This document shows positions 18,155 to 28,133 of a stretch of DNA of 46,353 bases, in pieces. The notes under the pieces are model-generated. The model was not told the origin of the DNA and made no database searches. It saw nothing but the letters and a program-made list of their open reading frames with translations. A program made the position numbers and the translations under genes. Where the stretch lies: assembly GCF_902788255.1 (NCBI RefSeq), contig NZ_CADAJR010000018.1, positions 1-46,353 of the forward strand, read 5' to 3'. Source of the stretch: an uncultured Methanobrevibacter sp. GTDB taxonomy: Archaea; Methanobacteriota; Methanobacteria; Methanobacteriales; Methanobacteriaceae. Positions within the stretch are counted from its first letter, which is position 1. Every line of letters starts with the position of its first letter.

Positions 18155-20752
18155 ATGATTGAAGAGCAAACTAAAAACTACACCAAAAAGCAAATTTTTA
18201 AAACATTGCACCCATGGGTTAGAAAATGGTTTGACTCACAGTTCGATGATTTCACACCTGCCCAAAAAAGATCAATCATAGACATCCACAAGAAAAACAA
18301 CATACTGATATCCTCACCTACCGGTTCGGGTAAGACACTGACCGCATTTTTATCAGTGATAAGCGAACTGACAACACTTGCCGAAAAGGACCAACTGGAG
18401 GACAAGGTTTATTGCATCTACATCTCACCGCTGAAGGCACTTGACAACGATATTGAAAAGAATCTTGACGAACCTCTGGACGGTATCGAAAAGATAGCCG
18501 GAAAAAAATTGGGAATAAGAAAAGCGGTCAGAACAGGTGACACAACACAATACCAAAGGCAAAAGATGCTTAAAAAACCACCACACATACTGATTACCAC
18601 CCCAGAAACATTATCCATCCTTCTGGTGGCTCCAAAGTTCAGGAAAAAACTAAGTCATGTCAGATATCTGATTATTGATGAGATACATTCACTGGCCGAA
18701 AACAAACGGGGAGTTCATTTAAGCCTATCCCTGGAAAGACTACAGCATCTTATCGGACAATACACAAGAATCGGATTATCCGCAACTGTCAGCCCCATTG
18801 AAGAGGTCGCAAAATTCCTTGTAGGCTATGAATATGGCGTTGAAAGGAACTGTAAAATCGTCAATGTAAACTATCTGAAAGAACTTGACATGGAGGTAAT
18901 GTGTCCTGTAAGCGATATTGTGCTTGCAGATGAGGAGGACACCCGGCTTGGAATGTATGACCTTTTGGACGACCTCATTCAGGAAAACAAAACCACACTG
19001 ATTTTTACAAACACACGTAGCGGTACTGAAAGGTTTGTCTATAACCTGAAGAAGATGTATCCGATGAACTACAATGATTCAAACATCATGGCCCACCACT
19101 CCTCACTTTCAAAGGAAGTCAGACTGGAAACAGAAAACAAACTGAAGGAAGGAAAACTGAAGGCAGTTATTTCATCAACCTCCCTTGAACTTGGAATCGA
19201 TATCGGTTATATTGATTTGGTGGTTTTGATAAACTCCCCGAAATCGGTGGCAAGAGCCCTTCAAAGAATAGGCAGAAGCGGACACAGACTGCATGAAAAG
19301 TCAAAGGGACGAATCATCGTAACCGACAGGGACGACCTTGTTGAATGTTCAGTCCTGCTTAAAAATGCCAAGGAGGGAAAAATCGACAAGATCACCATCC
19401 CGACCAACTGTCTGGATGTCCTGGCACAGCACATATACGGAATGAGTATTGAAAATCCCTGGGATATCGATTACGCTTATGACGTTATCCGCAAAAGCTA
19501 CTGCTACAAAGACCTCACCCGTGACGATTATGAGGATGTCTTAAGTTATATGGCCGGAGAGTATCCCGAACTTGAAGAGCGTTACGTTTATGCAAAAATC
19601 TGGATTGACTATAAGGAAAACACATTCGGAAAACGTGGAAAACTGGCAAGAATGCTTTATTCCACAAACATCGGAACAATACCGGATTCATCAGGAGTGC
19701 TTGTAAAATGTGACGGCGAAACTGTGGGTAAAATTGAAGAGTCATTCATGGAAAGGTTAAAAAAGGGAGACACCTTCGTTTTGGGCGGAAGGACATTTAG
19801 GTTCAATTACGGAAAGGGAATGACAATAAACGTTACACCCGCAAGCGGTCCTCCAACAATCCCCTCATGGTTTTCACAGCAGCTCCCACTGTCATTTGAC
19901 CTTGCAATGGACATTCAGAAATTCAGATCACACATGGAAACACGCTTTGAATACAGAAGAAGCAAGGAAGAGATAATGGAATTCATTTACGATTATTTAT
20001 ATGTTGATGATTTTGCGGCCAATTCCATCTACGAATACTTTGTCGAACAGTACAAATATGCCAAAATCCCCTCAAACAGATGCCTTTTAATTGAATATTA
20101 CAAGGGATTCGGAGGAAGAAAGTTCGTGATTTTCCATTCACTCTTTGGCCGTAAGGTAAATGATGCACTCTCCCGTGCCGTTGCTTATGTTGTAGCCCAA
20201 AGATACAATACAAATGTCACAATATCAATTTCAGACAACGGATTTTATCTGAGCTCAGACGGAGTAATCGGAGGTTTGGAATCATTCAAGCAGTTAAATC
20301 CTGAGAATTTCGAAAGGATATTGACAAACTCCCTCAATAAAACCGAAACCCTGGCCTCACGTTTCAGACATTGTGCAGGAAGATCACTCATGACCCTCAG
20401 AAGATACAAGGGAGAGTCAAAATCCGTCGGACGCCAGCAGGTGAGGGGAAAGATACTGCTTAAGTTCGTTCAGGACATGGATGACAACTTCTCCATTTTA
20501 AAGGAAGCAAGAAGGGAAGCCATGGAAGATTACATGGACATTAAAAACGCTTTAAAAATAATAAGCATGGTCGACTCCGGAGAAATGGAGATAAAAACCA
20601 TTGATACAGTCATTCCAAGTCCGTTTGCTTTCAATCTGGTTTCACAGGGATATCTTGATGTGTTGAATCAGAATGATAGAGGAGAGTTTACAAAAAGGAT
20701 GCATCAGGCAATACTTGAACAGATTAAAGACAAATTGAAAGACATCTATTGA
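18155..20752 (+). CDS. lhr: Lhr-type ATP-dependent helicase
   Basis: An 865-residue superfamily 2 helicase of the archaeal Lhr (aLhr) group, implicated in DNA repair, replication-coupled processes or RNA handling. RecA lobe 1 has Walker A SPTGSGKT (Lys60), motif II DEIH and motif III SAT. Lobe 2 carries [10 protein letters not shown] and QRIGRSGHR (motif VI). The winged helix and the Lhr-specific beta-barrel and helical domains fill residues 420-865. Length fits the core Lhr family. GAGG lies nine bases before the ATG. Downstream small membrane protein genes have their own Shine-Dalgarno sites and may have their own promoter. Confidence 0.93.
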   Translation: MIEEQTKNYTKKQIFKTLHPWVRKWFDSQFDDFTPAQKRSIIDIHKKNNILISSPTGSGKTLTAFLSVISELTTLAEKDQLEDKVYCIYISPLKALDNDIEKNLDEPLDGIEKIAGKKLGIRKAVRTGDTTQYQRQKMLKKPPHILITTPETLSILLVAPKFRKKLSHVRYLIIDEIHSLAENKRGVHLSLSLERLQHLIGQYTRIGLSATVSPIEEVAKFLVGYEYGVERNCKIVNVNYLKELDMEVMCPVSDIVLADEEDTRLGMYDLLDDLIQENKTTLIFTNTRSGTERFVYNLKKMYPMNYNDSNIMAHHSSLSKEVRLETENKLKEGKLKAVISSTSLELGIDIGYIDLVVLINSPKSVARALQRIGRSGHRLHEKSKGRIIVTDRDDLVECSVLLKNAKEGKIDKITIPTNCLDVLAQHIYGMSIENPWDIDYAYDVIRKSYCYKDLTRDDYEDVLSYMAGEYPELEERYVYAKIWIDYKENTFGKRGKLARMLYSTNIGTIPDSSGVLVKCDGETVGKIEESFMERLKKGDTFVLGGRTFRFNYGKGMTINVTPASGPPTIPSWFSQQLPLSFDLAMDIQKFRSHMETRFEYRRSKEEIMEFIYDYLYVDDFAANSIYEYFVEQYKYAKIPSNRCLLIEYYKGFGGRKFVIFHSLFGRKVNDALSRAVAYVVAQRYNTNVTISISDNGFYLSSDGVIGGLESFKQLNPENFERILTNSLNKTETLASRFRHCAGRSLMTLRRYKGESKSVGRQQVRGKILLKFVQDMDDNFSILKEARREAMEDYMDIKNALKIISMVDSGEMEIKTIDTVIPSPFAFNLVSQGYLDVLNQNDRGEFTKRMHQAILEQIKDKLKDIY

Positions 20753-20804
20753 ATGACAAAAAATTTTATTTATTAAGTTCAAATATATAATAAAAGGTGA
20801 TATT

Positions 20805-21173
20805 ATGGCTAAATGGGGCGCAGTATTTATTGGTTTCATACTAGCAATTATGGTAAAAGCATTCTTTGCACCTTATGAATTTATAGGATTATTGATTGTA
20901 GGATTCATTACCGGTTATATTGCTCATTCAGGAGCATTGGGCGGTTTGTGGAATGCGGCACTTGCCGGAGCATTTGGTACAATTGTTGGTGCAATACTAT
21001 TTATTTTAATTGCCACATTTGGAGGTGCATTTGCTGGAATCTTTGGAGGATTGACAGGATTTGCAAGCATAATAACAATAATAGAATCCTTAATTTATTA
21101 TGCAATTGTAATGGGAATTACAGGAGCATTTGGAGGAGCAATAGCTTCAAAAAATAATGGAGATAGAAAATGA
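20805..21173 (+). CDS. small membrane protein, DUF5518-like
   Basis: A 122-residue, Gly/Ala-rich integral membrane protein with about four hydrophobic helices (5-22, 25-42, 50-75, 88-112). The style matches DUF5518 proteins, which are frequent in Methanobacteriales. No catalytic motif is visible. GGTGAT lies three bases before the ATG. Its last four bases (ATGA) overlap the next gene, so the two are translated together. Function unknown. Confidence 0.75.
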   Translation: MAKWGAVFIGFILAIMVKAFFAPYEFIGLLIVGFITGYIAHSGALGGLWNAALAGAFGTIVGAILFILIATFGGAFAGIFGGLTGFASIITIIESLIYYAIVMGITGAFGGAIASKNNGDRK

Positions 21174-21586
21174 ACAAATTTGTAGACATAAACTTTAAAG
21201 CATTGATATTTGGAGCTGCGATAGCTGCTGCATGTATATTATTCGGATATCAAATCAACGATTGGCTTTATCCATTCTCAGCAATCGGACTTTTATATGC
21301 AGGATATGGTCAAAGCAACGTTAAAATGGGAACTCTGATGGGTGCAATAGCAGCAACCCCTATTGTTGTTTTAACATTCCAAGGATATATGGGACAGTTC
21401 AGCGGATTTTTCCTGACTGAAAACGGAATGATGGGTTTAACAGTATTGATTATTGTAGTAGGTGCATTTGTAGGTCTTGTCGGTGCATGGACAAAAAGAA
21501 GTCGTGAAAACGCCCGTGAACAATATGAGAAACAGCAAAAAATAGGTAAAAATAAAAATAAAAAGAAAAATAAAAATGAAAAATAA
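21170..21586 (+). CDS. small membrane protein with lysine-rich tail
   Basis: A 138-residue membrane protein with four predicted helices (about 10-26, 30-46, 53-72 and 87-108) and a charged C-terminal tail. The tail ends in alternating Lys/Asn (KIGKNKNKKKNKNEK) and should be cytoplasmic. It overlaps the preceding membrane gene by four bases and is related to it in style. Its stop codon lies in a hairpin shared with the purP stop codon on the other strand. Function unknown. Confidence 0.7.
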   Translation: MNKFVDINFKALIFGAAIAAACILFGYQINDWLYPFSAIGLLYAGYGQSNVKMGTLMGAIAATPIVVLTFQGYMGQFSGFFLTENGMMGLTVLIIVVGAFVGLVGAWTKRSRENAREQYEKQQKIGKNKNKKKNKNEK

Positions 21587-21605
21587 TAACTCTATGTTAT
21601 TATTT
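21581..21605. terminator. bidirectional terminator holding both stop codons
   Basis: AAATAATAAC (21581-21590), loop TCTAT and GTTATTATTT (21596-21605) form a perfect 10-bp stem. The stop codon of the rightward gene (21584-21586) and that of purP (21592-21594) both lie in it, and T-rich sequence follows on the plus strand. The upstream A-rich codons of the rightward gene give a U-rich tail on the minus strand. Confidence 0.75.
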
Positions 21606-22683
21606 TTTCTAATTCATCTCTTTCTATACCACGTTTAATTTCTAAAGCAATTCTTCTACCCATACTCATTGGTTTACCATAGGTCAGGTAGGAGTAAGGA
21701 GAACCATCCATGAAAGTGTTTGTTCCACCGTCGGTTCTTGCACTGATTTCAAAACAGATTACTTCAAGATTATCATTTACTAATGTTTGCATACAGAATG
21801 GTCCGTTTAATCCTGGAGCAACCAATTTTTTAGCACTTTCTGTTAATTTATCAGCAATATCAAATACCTGTGGAAGTAATGATTCACGAATTACTGCAGG
21901 GTGGTTACCGGTTACAACATAAGAAGGACTTAAATCAATGTCCAATTGATCTTTTGCAGGCATTCTTACAAATCCGTCAATACTTGATTCATATCTTGTG
22001 TCCATACCCATCAATTCTACAGTGTCGTCAAGTGCTGAGTAGAAATAGTGGATACAGTAGTTACAACCTGAAACATATTCCTCAATGTGTGCAGCTTCAA
22101 CATCACTGTCTTCTAACCATCCACGTGCTTTCATTGCTTCGATTTTTGCATCGAATTCTTCGGTTGATGATGCAACGAAGTATCCTCTTCCCCCTCTTGC
22201 ACCAGGGAATTTAACCATTACAGGACGGTCGATTTCAGCAGGACTGTTGTATTTGAATGGAATTCTTACATCCCCTTCTACAAGCAATGCTCTTTCCTTG
22301 TCCCTTTCAGCTTCCCATCTGAGCACATCTCTGTTTCCAAACATTGGGACATTGAATTTGTCTTCAACATTGTCAAGACCTGCATATGCAACAAAAGATC
22401 CGTGCGGAACAACAATAGCATTCATATCTCTGAGTTTCTGTTGGACATCCTCATTGACTATGTCTTTGAATTCGTCAACAATAATATATTCATCTGCCAC
22501 ATTAAATCTTTGATAAGGAATTTCTCTTCCTTTTTGACAAACGATAGCGGTCCTAAATCCTTCTTCTTTTGCACCTTGCAAAATATGTAAAGAAGTGTGA
22601 CTTCCGAGAGTAGCTATAGTGATTTCACTTTTGTCATATTTAGCCAAAATATCTAAAATATCTTCCTTTTTAACTTTGCCCAT
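21592..22683 (-). CDS. purP: 5-formaminoimidazole-4-carboxamide ribonucleotide synthetase
   Basis: PurP formylates AICAR with free formate and ATP, the archaeal replacement for the folate-dependent PurH step in IMP synthesis. The 363-residue protein matches family length. An N-terminal domain (IATLGSHTSLHILQGAKEEGF) is followed by an ATP-grasp fold with MVKFPGARGGRGYF (glycine-rich loop) and the metal-binding ICFEISARTDGGTN near the C-terminus. GGAGA lies seven bases before the ATG. It is divergent from the phosphodiesterase gene across 123 bases. Confidence 0.96.
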   Translation of the reverse strand: MGKVKKEDILDILAKYDKSEITIATLGSHTSLHILQGAKEEGFRTAIVCQKGREIPYQRFNVADEYIIVDEFKDIVNEDVQQKLRDMNAIVVPHGSFVAYAGLDNVEDKFNVPMFGNRDVLRWEAERDKERALLVEGDVRIPFKYNSPAEIDRPVMVKFPGARGGRGYFVASSTEEFDAKIEAMKARGWLEDSDVEAAHIEEYVSGCNYCIHYFYSALDDTVELMGMDTRYESSIDGFVRMPAKDQLDIDLSPSYVVTGNHPAVIRESLLPQVFDIADKLTESAKKLVAPGLNGPFCMQTLVNDNLEVICFEISARTDGGTNTFMDGSPYSYLTYGKPMSMGRRIALEIKRGIERDELEKIIT

Positions 22684-22806
22684 TATATCTTCTCCTAAAA
22701 GAATGATGTATAAAAATATGTTTTTTGGAATTTATAATGTTTATTATTAAAAAATTTAAAAACCAGATAAAACAAACATTATTGTAATAATTAAGGAATG
22801 AAAAAA

Positions 22807-23337
22807 ATGTTAATTGGTTTGATTTCAGATACACACATACCAGATAGAGCAAGGGTGTTGCCCCAAAATGTTATTGATGCATTTAGTGATGTTGAATTAA
22901 TCATACATGCCGGAGATTTGACTTCAATGAGCGTTATTGAAGAGTTGGAACGTATCGCTCCAGTCATGGCAGTTCAGGGAAACATGGACAGGGCCAACAG
23001 ACTTGATTTACCAAAGGCAAAGGTCATTGAAGCGGAAGGCTTGAGAATTGGAGTCATACACGGAGAAGTCTATCCAAGAGCGGACAGTGACCAGTTACTG
23101 TACCTTGCAAAGGAACTGGACGTGGACATTCTTGTGTCAGGACATTCCCACCAGCCGAAAATAGAGCAAAAAGAGGGAAAACTTCTTTTAAATCCGGGCA
23201 GCCCAATCGTGCCAAGACTTGCAGACAGGACTGTGATGCTGCTTGAAATCAACAACAAGGAAGTGGACGTCGAAATAGTAAAAACCGGCTCACCAGTATG
23301 CAGTGCACTTGATTTTGACCAATACAAGAGGGATTGA
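22807..23337 (+). CDS. MJ0936/YfcE-like metallophosphodiesterase
   Basis: A small calcineurin-like phosphodiesterase of 176 residues. The metal-binding motifs are complete: D-x-H in ISDTHIPD, GDxx in HAGDLTS, GNMD in place of GNHD, and the paired histidines in VIHG and SGHSHQP. The Met replacing the His of GNHD is typical of the MJ0936 group. The ATG at 22807 is preferred to one three codons earlier because AAGGA then sits at proper spacing and the protein begins [10 protein letters not shown] as in relatives. It is one base away from the rlmE start and is probably co-transcribed with it. Confidence 0.88.
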   Translation: MLIGLISDTHIPDRARVLPQNVIDAFSDVELIIHAGDLTSMSVIEELERIAPVMAVQGNMDRANRLDLPKAKVIEAEGLRIGVIHGEVYPRADSDQLLYLAKELDVDILVSGHSHQPKIEQKEGKLLLNPGSPIVPRLADRTVMLLEINNKEVDVEIVKTGSPVCSALDFDQYKRD

Positions 23338-23338
23338 A

Positions 23339-23971
23339 ATGGGAAGCAAATGGCAAATGGAAAAACACAATGACCCATACTATAAAAAAGCTAAAAAGGA
23401 AGATTACCGCTCAAGAGCATCATATAAACTCAAACAGTTGGATAAAAAATACAAACTCATAAAAGAGGGAAATACCGTAGTGGACCTTGGAGCAGCACCT
23501 GGAGGATGGTCACAGGTTGCCCTTGAAAAGGTCGGAGAGACAGGAATTGTCGTTGGTGTTGATTTAAACAGATTCAAAAGGTTTCCCGAAGAAAACTATT
23601 ACGGAATAAGAGGAGACTTTACAACTCAGGAAGTCCAGCAAAAGATAATGGAACTCATCGGAGGAAAGGCAAAGGTCGTAATGTCTGATGCATCACCTTC
23701 ACTTTCCGGAATCAAAAGCATAGACCAGCTCAGGTCAATTGATTTGACATATACAGTAATCGGAATAGCAGAAAACATACTTGAACCCAAGGGAAATCTT
23801 GTCATGAAGGTATTTCAGGGTCCCGAATATAAAGAGATGCTTGATTCACTAAAAGGCAAATTTAGACATGTGAGAACAACAAAACCAGCATCATCACGTA
23901 AAAAAAGTTCTGAAATGTATGTGGTGGGCCTTGACTATATGCCTAACAAAAAAAAGAGAAAAAGAAAATAG
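23339..23971 (+). CDS. rlmE: 23S rRNA 2'-O-ribose methyltransferase (FtsJ/RlmE)
   Basis: A 210-residue FtsJ-family enzyme that methylates the 2'-O position of a ribose in 23S rRNA using S-adenosylmethionine. The K-D-K-E tetrad is present: Lys in [10 protein letters not shown], Asp in [10 protein letters not shown], Lys in [10 protein letters not shown] and Glu in SSEMYVVG. The SAM motif is [13 protein letters not shown]. An in-frame codon 36 bases earlier lies inside the preceding gene; the ATG at 23339, just after that gene's TGA, gives the family N-terminus ([18 protein letters not shown]). The basic tail KKKRKRK should bind rRNA. Confidence 0.94.
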   Translation: MGSKWQMEKHNDPYYKKAKKEDYRSRASYKLKQLDKKYKLIKEGNTVVDLGAAPGGWSQVALEKVGETGIVVGVDLNRFKRFPEENYYGIRGDFTTQEVQQKIMELIGGKAKVVMSDASPSLSGIKSIDQLRSIDLTYTVIGIAENILEPKGNLVMKVFQGPEYKEMLDSLKGKFRHVRTTKPASSRKKSSEMYVVGLDYMPNKKKRKRK

Positions 23972-23972
23972 T

Positions 23973-24392
23973 TTAAAGATTATTGTATGCTTCATTAGCT
24001 GTTTTGAGTTTTTCTTTGGCAAACTCGATTCTGCTGTCAACTTCATTGGATGGCTTACTTGCATCCAATGCACTTTGAACATTCTGAATCGCTGAATCCG
24101 CCCTTGTCAACTCTAATTTAGCATCATTATAAACTTTTACATCATCCGGACCGCCAGCATAAAATGTTGATTTGACACTGTCGAACTTAACAGACAAATT
24201 ATTATATTCTGATTTTAACGCTGCAAGTTCGTCATATTGGGTTCCAGATGAGATTTCATTAGTAATTCCTGATGAAACCATACTATAACCTACATAAGCC
24301 ACAACAATGATAGTTGATATAATCATGATGATTCCAACAACGGAAATTAGCATTGAAGTGGATTTAAATAAGCCTAATCTTGATTTTCTCAT
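23973..24392 (-). CDS. membrane-anchored coiled-coil protein
   Basis: A 139-residue protein with an N-terminal basic segment (MRKSRLGLFK), one membrane helix (about 14-37, LISVVGIIMIISTIIVVAYVGY) and an extracytoplasmic helical domain. The helices have regular heptad-like spacing (ALKSEYNNLSVKFDSVKSTF and LELTRADSAIQNVQSAL). The ATG at 24392 was chosen because GAGGTTA lies just upstream; an in-frame start 69 bases earlier lacks a Shine-Dalgarno and would add an odd second hydrophobic stretch. Function unknown. The gene is divergent from mcm, and the two share a 117-base promoter region. Confidence 0.65.
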   Translation of the reverse strand: MRKSRLGLFKSTSMLISVVGIIMIISTIIVVAYVGYSMVSSGITNEISSGTQYDELAALKSEYNNLSVKFDSVKSTFYAGGPDDVKVYNDAKLELTRADSAIQNVQSALDASKPSNEVDSRIEFAKEKLKTANEAYNNL

Positions 24393-24454
24393 ATTAACCT
24401 CAATTAAATAGTTTATCAATATAGAGTATATAGATATTACTATATTAATGTTAC

Positions 24455-24478
24455 TTACCAAATGCTCTTGGGTAAATT
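24455..24478 (+). promoter_or_regulatory. upstream element before mcm, shared with the MutS-like gene
   Basis: TTACCAAATGCTCTTGGGTAAA is an imperfect palindrome (TTACCAA ... TTGGGTAA). Its first 14 bases recur exactly at 36425 before the MutS-like gene. In both cases the element starts 26 bases before the TATA-like sequence (here TTTAAGTATA at 24481-24490). It is a candidate operator or activator site. In mcm the TATA to ATG gap is only 19 bases, so the mRNA is probably leaderless. Confidence 0.5.
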
Positions 24479-24509
24479 TTTTTAAGTATAAGAAATTAAT
24501 ATTATTTCA

Positions 24510-26510
24510 ATGAACTCTACTGCAAAAACACAAACATCAACTGCAAAATTTGAAGAATTTTTTGCTACATCCTATAAGGACGATGTATTCAGAATACTTG
24601 AAAAATATCCCGATGAGCGATCACTTACCGTAAACTATCAATCATTGGAAATATTCGATCCTGAATTAGCTGATTTATTAATTGAGAAACCTGAAGAAGT
24701 TATTCAGGCAGCTCAAATAGCTATTAAAAACATCGACCCATTGGTAAAGGATGCAGACATCAACATTCGTTTTGAAAATCTAACCAATATCATTCCACTT
24801 AAGGATCTTTTAAGTAAATATATTGGTACCTTTGTCGCAGCAGATGGAATTGTGAGAAAAACTGATGAAATAAGACCCCGTATTGAAACCGGTGTTTTTG
24901 AATGTAGAGGATGTATGAGATTGCACGAGGTCGAACAGACATCAGGAAACCACATCATAGAACCGTCTCTTTGTAGCGAATGTGGAGGAAGGTCATTCAG
25001 ACTGCTCCAGGAGGAATCCAAATACATCGATACACAAACCGCAAGGATGCAGGAACCTCTGGAGAATTTGTCTGGAGGAACCGAACCTAAACAGATGTTG
25101 ATGATTCTTGAAGACGATTTGGTTGATGAATTAAATCCGGGTGACAAGGTAAGGATAACCGGTACTCTAAAAACCTTCAGGGAAGAGAGAAGCGGCAAAT
25201 TCAAAAACTACATTTATGTTAACCACATCGAACCGTTAGAACAGGAATTTGAGGAACTTCATCTTTCAGAAGAGGACGAGGAAAAGATTATCGAACTGTC
25301 ACAGGACCCTCACATTTATGACAAGATTATCAAATCAACAGCACCGTCCATCAGAGGATACCGTGATGTTAAAGAGGCTATTGCGCTTCAATTGTTTGGA
25401 GGAGCTGCCAAACAGCTTGAAGATGAGACCAAACTGAGAGGAGACATTCACATTCTCATTGTCGGGGACCCTGGTATCGGTAAGTCCCAGATATTGAAAT
25501 ACGTTTCAAGACTGGCGCCAAGAAGTATCTATACAAGTGGTAAGGGTACAAGTGGTGCAGGTTTGACCGCAGCGGCAGTCAGGGACGAGCTTGGAGGATG
25601 GTCTCTTGAAGCAGGTGCATTGGTACTTGGGGACCAAGGTAACGTATGTGTTGACGAATTGGACAAAATGCGTTCCGAAGACCGTTCAGCGCTTCACGAA
25701 GCATTGGAACAACAGACTGTAAGTATTGCAAAGGCAGGAATCATGGCGACATTGAACTCAAGGTGTTCCGTTCTTGCAGCAGCAAACCCTAAATTCGGAA
25801 GGTTTGACAGATACAAGGTACTTGCAGAACAGATTGATTTACCTGCCCCTATTATTTCTCGTTTCGATTTGATTTTCGTTATTGAAGATAAACCAAGCAG
25901 AGAAGGAGACTCAAAGTTAGCAGAGCACATCCTAAAGATACATAAGGAAAATACTGTGGATTATGAAATCGAGCCTGAACTGCTTAGAAAATACATTGCA
26001 TATGCCCGTAGAAACGTCAACCCTCAACTGACCGATGAGGCAAACGAAGTTCTAAAAGAGTTTTATGTAAGTACAAGAAACAGCAATCCCGAAGAACAGG
26101 GCGCTGTTCCTATTACTGCAAGGCAATTAGAAGCTATCATTCGTCTATCAGAAGCCAGTGCCAAAATCAAGCTTAAGGAATTTGTTGAAAAAGAGGACGC
26201 TGAAAAGGCTGTAAGGCTTCAGATGGCATGTCTTAAGGAAGTGGGTGTTGATCCTGAAACCGGTGAAATCGATGTAGAGATTCTCGAAGGTGGAACCCCT
26301 AAATCCGACAGAGACAAAATCCAAAGGGTAACTGAAGAGATTAAACTTCTTGAAGAGGAATTTGCAGGAGATGCACCATTAAATGTTTTACTTTCAAACA
26401 TGAGCGAAAAATATGGTGTAAGTGAAGATAAAACCGAGCAAATTGTCAGAAACCTCAAGCAAAAAGGAGTAATCTTCGAACCTAATACAGGATACTTTAG
26501 ACGAGTATAG
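24510..26510 (+). CDS. mcm: replicative helicase MCM
   Basis: MCM is the hexameric 3'-5' helicase that unwinds DNA at archaeal replication forks. The 666-residue protein has an N-terminal domain with a zinc motif (CRGC about 132-135, then CSEC about 155-158) and an OB fold. The AAA+ core has Walker [11 protein letters not shown], Walker B CVDELDKM, sensor 1 [11 protein letters not shown] and the arginine finger SRFDLIF. A C-terminal winged helix ends NTGYFRRV. No Shine-Dalgarno precedes the ATG. A regulatory element shared with the MutS-like gene lies 55 bases upstream. The stop codon is inside a hairpin terminator. Confidence 0.98.
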   Translation: MNSTAKTQTSTAKFEEFFATSYKDDVFRILEKYPDERSLTVNYQSLEIFDPELADLLIEKPEEVIQAAQIAIKNIDPLVKDADINIRFENLTNIIPLKDLLSKYIGTFVAADGIVRKTDEIRPRIETGVFECRGCMRLHEVEQTSGNHIIEPSLCSECGGRSFRLLQEESKYIDTQTARMQEPLENLSGGTEPKQMLMILEDDLVDELNPGDKVRITGTLKTFREERSGKFKNYIYVNHIEPLEQEFEELHLSEEDEEKIIELSQDPHIYDKIIKSTAPSIRGYRDVKEAIALQLFGGAAKQLEDETKLRGDIHILIVGDPGIGKSQILKYVSRLAPRSIYTSGKGTSGAGLTAAAVRDELGGWSLEAGALVLGDQGNVCVDELDKMRSEDRSALHEALEQQTVSIAKAGIMATLNSRCSVLAAANPKFGRFDRYKVLAEQIDLPAPIISRFDLIFVIEDKPSREGDSKLAEHILKIHKENTVDYEIEPELLRKYIAYARRNVNPQLTDEANEVLKEFYVSTRNSNPEEQGAVPITARQLEAIIRLSEASAKIKLKEFVEKEDAEKAVRLQMACLKEVGVDPETGEIDVEILEGGTPKSDRDKIQRVTEEIKLLEEEFAGDAPLNVLLSNMSEKYGVSEDKTEQIVRNLKQKGVIFEPNTGYFRRV

Positions 26511-26546
26511 TCTAAATTCCTATTTTTTATTATTTTTTACAAATTT
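26496..26546 (+). terminator. mcm terminator
   Basis: TTTAGAC (26496-26502), loop GAGTATA and GTCTAAA (26510-26516) form a perfect 7-bp stem that spans the mcm stop codon (26508-26510). Two T-runs follow within 25 bases. Confidence 0.65.
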
Positions 26547-26641
26547 TTCATTGAATCTTCCACATTAACAATACATTAATATAACATTAAAACTAAATTT
26601 AATATATTATACTTATACTAATTTTATAAGGAGAGATAATT

Positions 26642-27049
26642 ATGGATAAATACGAAGATTTATTAGAAAGAGCAATAGACCAATTACCTCCTGAAGTATT
26701 TGAACATAAAAGATTCAAAATTCCTAAAGCTTATTCAGATATCCAAGGTAATAGAACATTCATTAAAAACTTTAAAGATGTTGCAGAAGGTTTAAACAGA
26801 GACCCTCAACACTTATTAAAATTCTTGATGAGAGAATTAGGTACTGCAGGAAATATTGAAGGTCAAAGAGCAATCTTACAAGGTAAATTTACCCATTACC
26901 TAATCAATGAAAGAATTGAAGATTATGTAGACAAATACGTAATCTGCCACGAATGTAACAGACCAGATACTAGAATTATCAGAGAAGGTAGAATATTCTT
27001 ACTTAAATGTGCTGCATGCGGTGCAACAGCACCTTTAAAATCATTATAA
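26642..27049 (+). CDS. translation initiation factor aIF2 subunit beta
   Basis: aIF2-beta is part of the aIF2 heterotrimer that delivers initiator Met-tRNA to the small ribosomal subunit. The 135-residue protein shows the N-terminal helix, the central alpha/beta domain ([30 protein letters not shown]) and a C-terminal zinc ribbon with four cysteines (CHEC ... CAAC). AAGGAGA lies eight bases before the ATG, and an AT-rich TATA region (about 26595-26611) sits upstream. It begins a rightward translation cluster with nmd3 and tyrS. Confidence 0.97.
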   Translation: MDKYEDLLERAIDQLPPEVFEHKRFKIPKAYSDIQGNRTFIKNFKDVAEGLNRDPQHLLKFLMRELGTAGNIEGQRAILQGKFTHYLINERIEDYVDKYVICHECNRPDTRIIREGRIFLLKCAACGATAPLKSL

Positions 27050-27080
27050 TTCTACTTTTTTTACTTATTTTTTTGATACA

Positions 27081-28124
27081 ATGTTTTGTCCAGAGTGCGG
27101 AAGTACAGATAAGGAAATGGTTGGCGACGTCTGCATAGACTGTTTTTTAAAAGAATTTCAGATGATTGAAATACCGGAACGCATTGAAGTTCAAATATGC
27201 AGCCATTGTAACAGTAAACTTGAAGAGGGGAAATGGAGCGATGAATTCATTCCCGAAGAAGAAATCATATACCGTGCACTTGAGAGAAACATTAAAATAG
27301 CTGATGAAGTTGAAAACGAAGCCATCAACCTTGAGATTGACCAGGTCAAAGGTACAATAAGCTCCTGCATTGTTGAAGCCATAGGAGAAGTTCATGGCAC
27401 TGAAATCGCAGAAAGTCATGACACAGAAGTTAAAATCCTAAAGACCGTTTGTCCTACCTGCAGCAAGATGCAGTCCGGATATTATGAAACCGTAATCCAG
27501 TTCAGAGCAGACAACAGGGAAATAAAAAGTGAAGAGTATGCAAAAGCCGATGAGATTGTTGAGAGAACATTGACAAAACAGTCCAAAAGCGACAAGCTGG
27601 CGTATTGTCCTCAAATTGCAAAGCTAAAGGAAGGATATGATTACTATATCGGATCATTTAAATCAGGTCATAAGGTGGCCGAGGCATTGAAGGAAGAGTT
27701 CGGAGGAATCATAAAAGAGTCACCAAGACTCATAAGTGAGGACAAATCAACTGGAAAAGGGCTTTACCGTGTTTGGATTTCAGTGAGAATTCCCGAGTTT
27801 GAAATCAGTGACTTCATCAAATTCGAGGACAAAACCATACAGGTTCAAAGCATCAGCAAAAACAGCATTGTTGGAGCAGACATTTCAACAGGTAAAAAGC
27901 ACAACATTCCAATGAAGAATATGGAAGAGATTGAACTTGTTAAAAAGTCAGATGAAATAGAAACCACAACAATTATCTCAAAATCCCCAAGCATTATACA
28001 GATACTGGATCCAAGCGACTATTCCGCTGTGGATTTGGAAATGAAAGATGAATTCAAAGATTATAATATTGGCGATGAAATAAAACTCATAAAAATTGAC
28101 AATTACATTTATTTATTGAATTAA
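27081..28124 (+). CDS. NMD3-like ribosome biogenesis protein
   Basis: A 347-residue archaeal homologue of eukaryotic NMD3, the adaptor of the large ribosomal subunit. Archaea have no nuclear export, so a role in 50S maturation is likely. The N-terminus is rich in zinc motifs: CPECG and CIDC within the first 22 residues, then CSHC near 40 and CPTC near 127. The remainder has the NMD3 core and an OB-like C-terminal domain (DEFKDYNIGDEIKLIKIDN). It lacks the eukaryotic C-terminal export signals. Thirty-one bases of T-rich sequence separate it from aIF2-beta. Confidence 0.88.
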   Translation: MFCPECGSTDKEMVGDVCIDCFLKEFQMIEIPERIEVQICSHCNSKLEEGKWSDEFIPEEEIIYRALERNIKIADEVENEAINLEIDQVKGTISSCIVEAIGEVHGTEIAESHDTEVKILKTVCPTCSKMQSGYYETVIQFRADNREIKSEEYAKADEIVERTLTKQSKSDKLAYCPQIAKLKEGYDYYIGSFKSGHKVAEALKEEFGGIIKESPRLISEDKSTGKGLYRVWISVRIPEFEISDFIKFEDKTIQVQSISKNSIVGADISTGKKHNIPMKNMEEIELVKKSDEIETTTIISKSPSIIQILDPSDYSAVDLEMKDEFKDYNIGDEIKLIKIDNYIYLLN

Positions 28125-28133
28125 AGTGATAGA

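Noticed and set aside
20968-20979. Inverse match to the mcm/MutS-like element (GAGCATTTGGTA)
   Set aside because: It lies inside a membrane-protein gene where it encodes Gly-Ala-Phe-Gly, common in such proteins, and has no promoter context.
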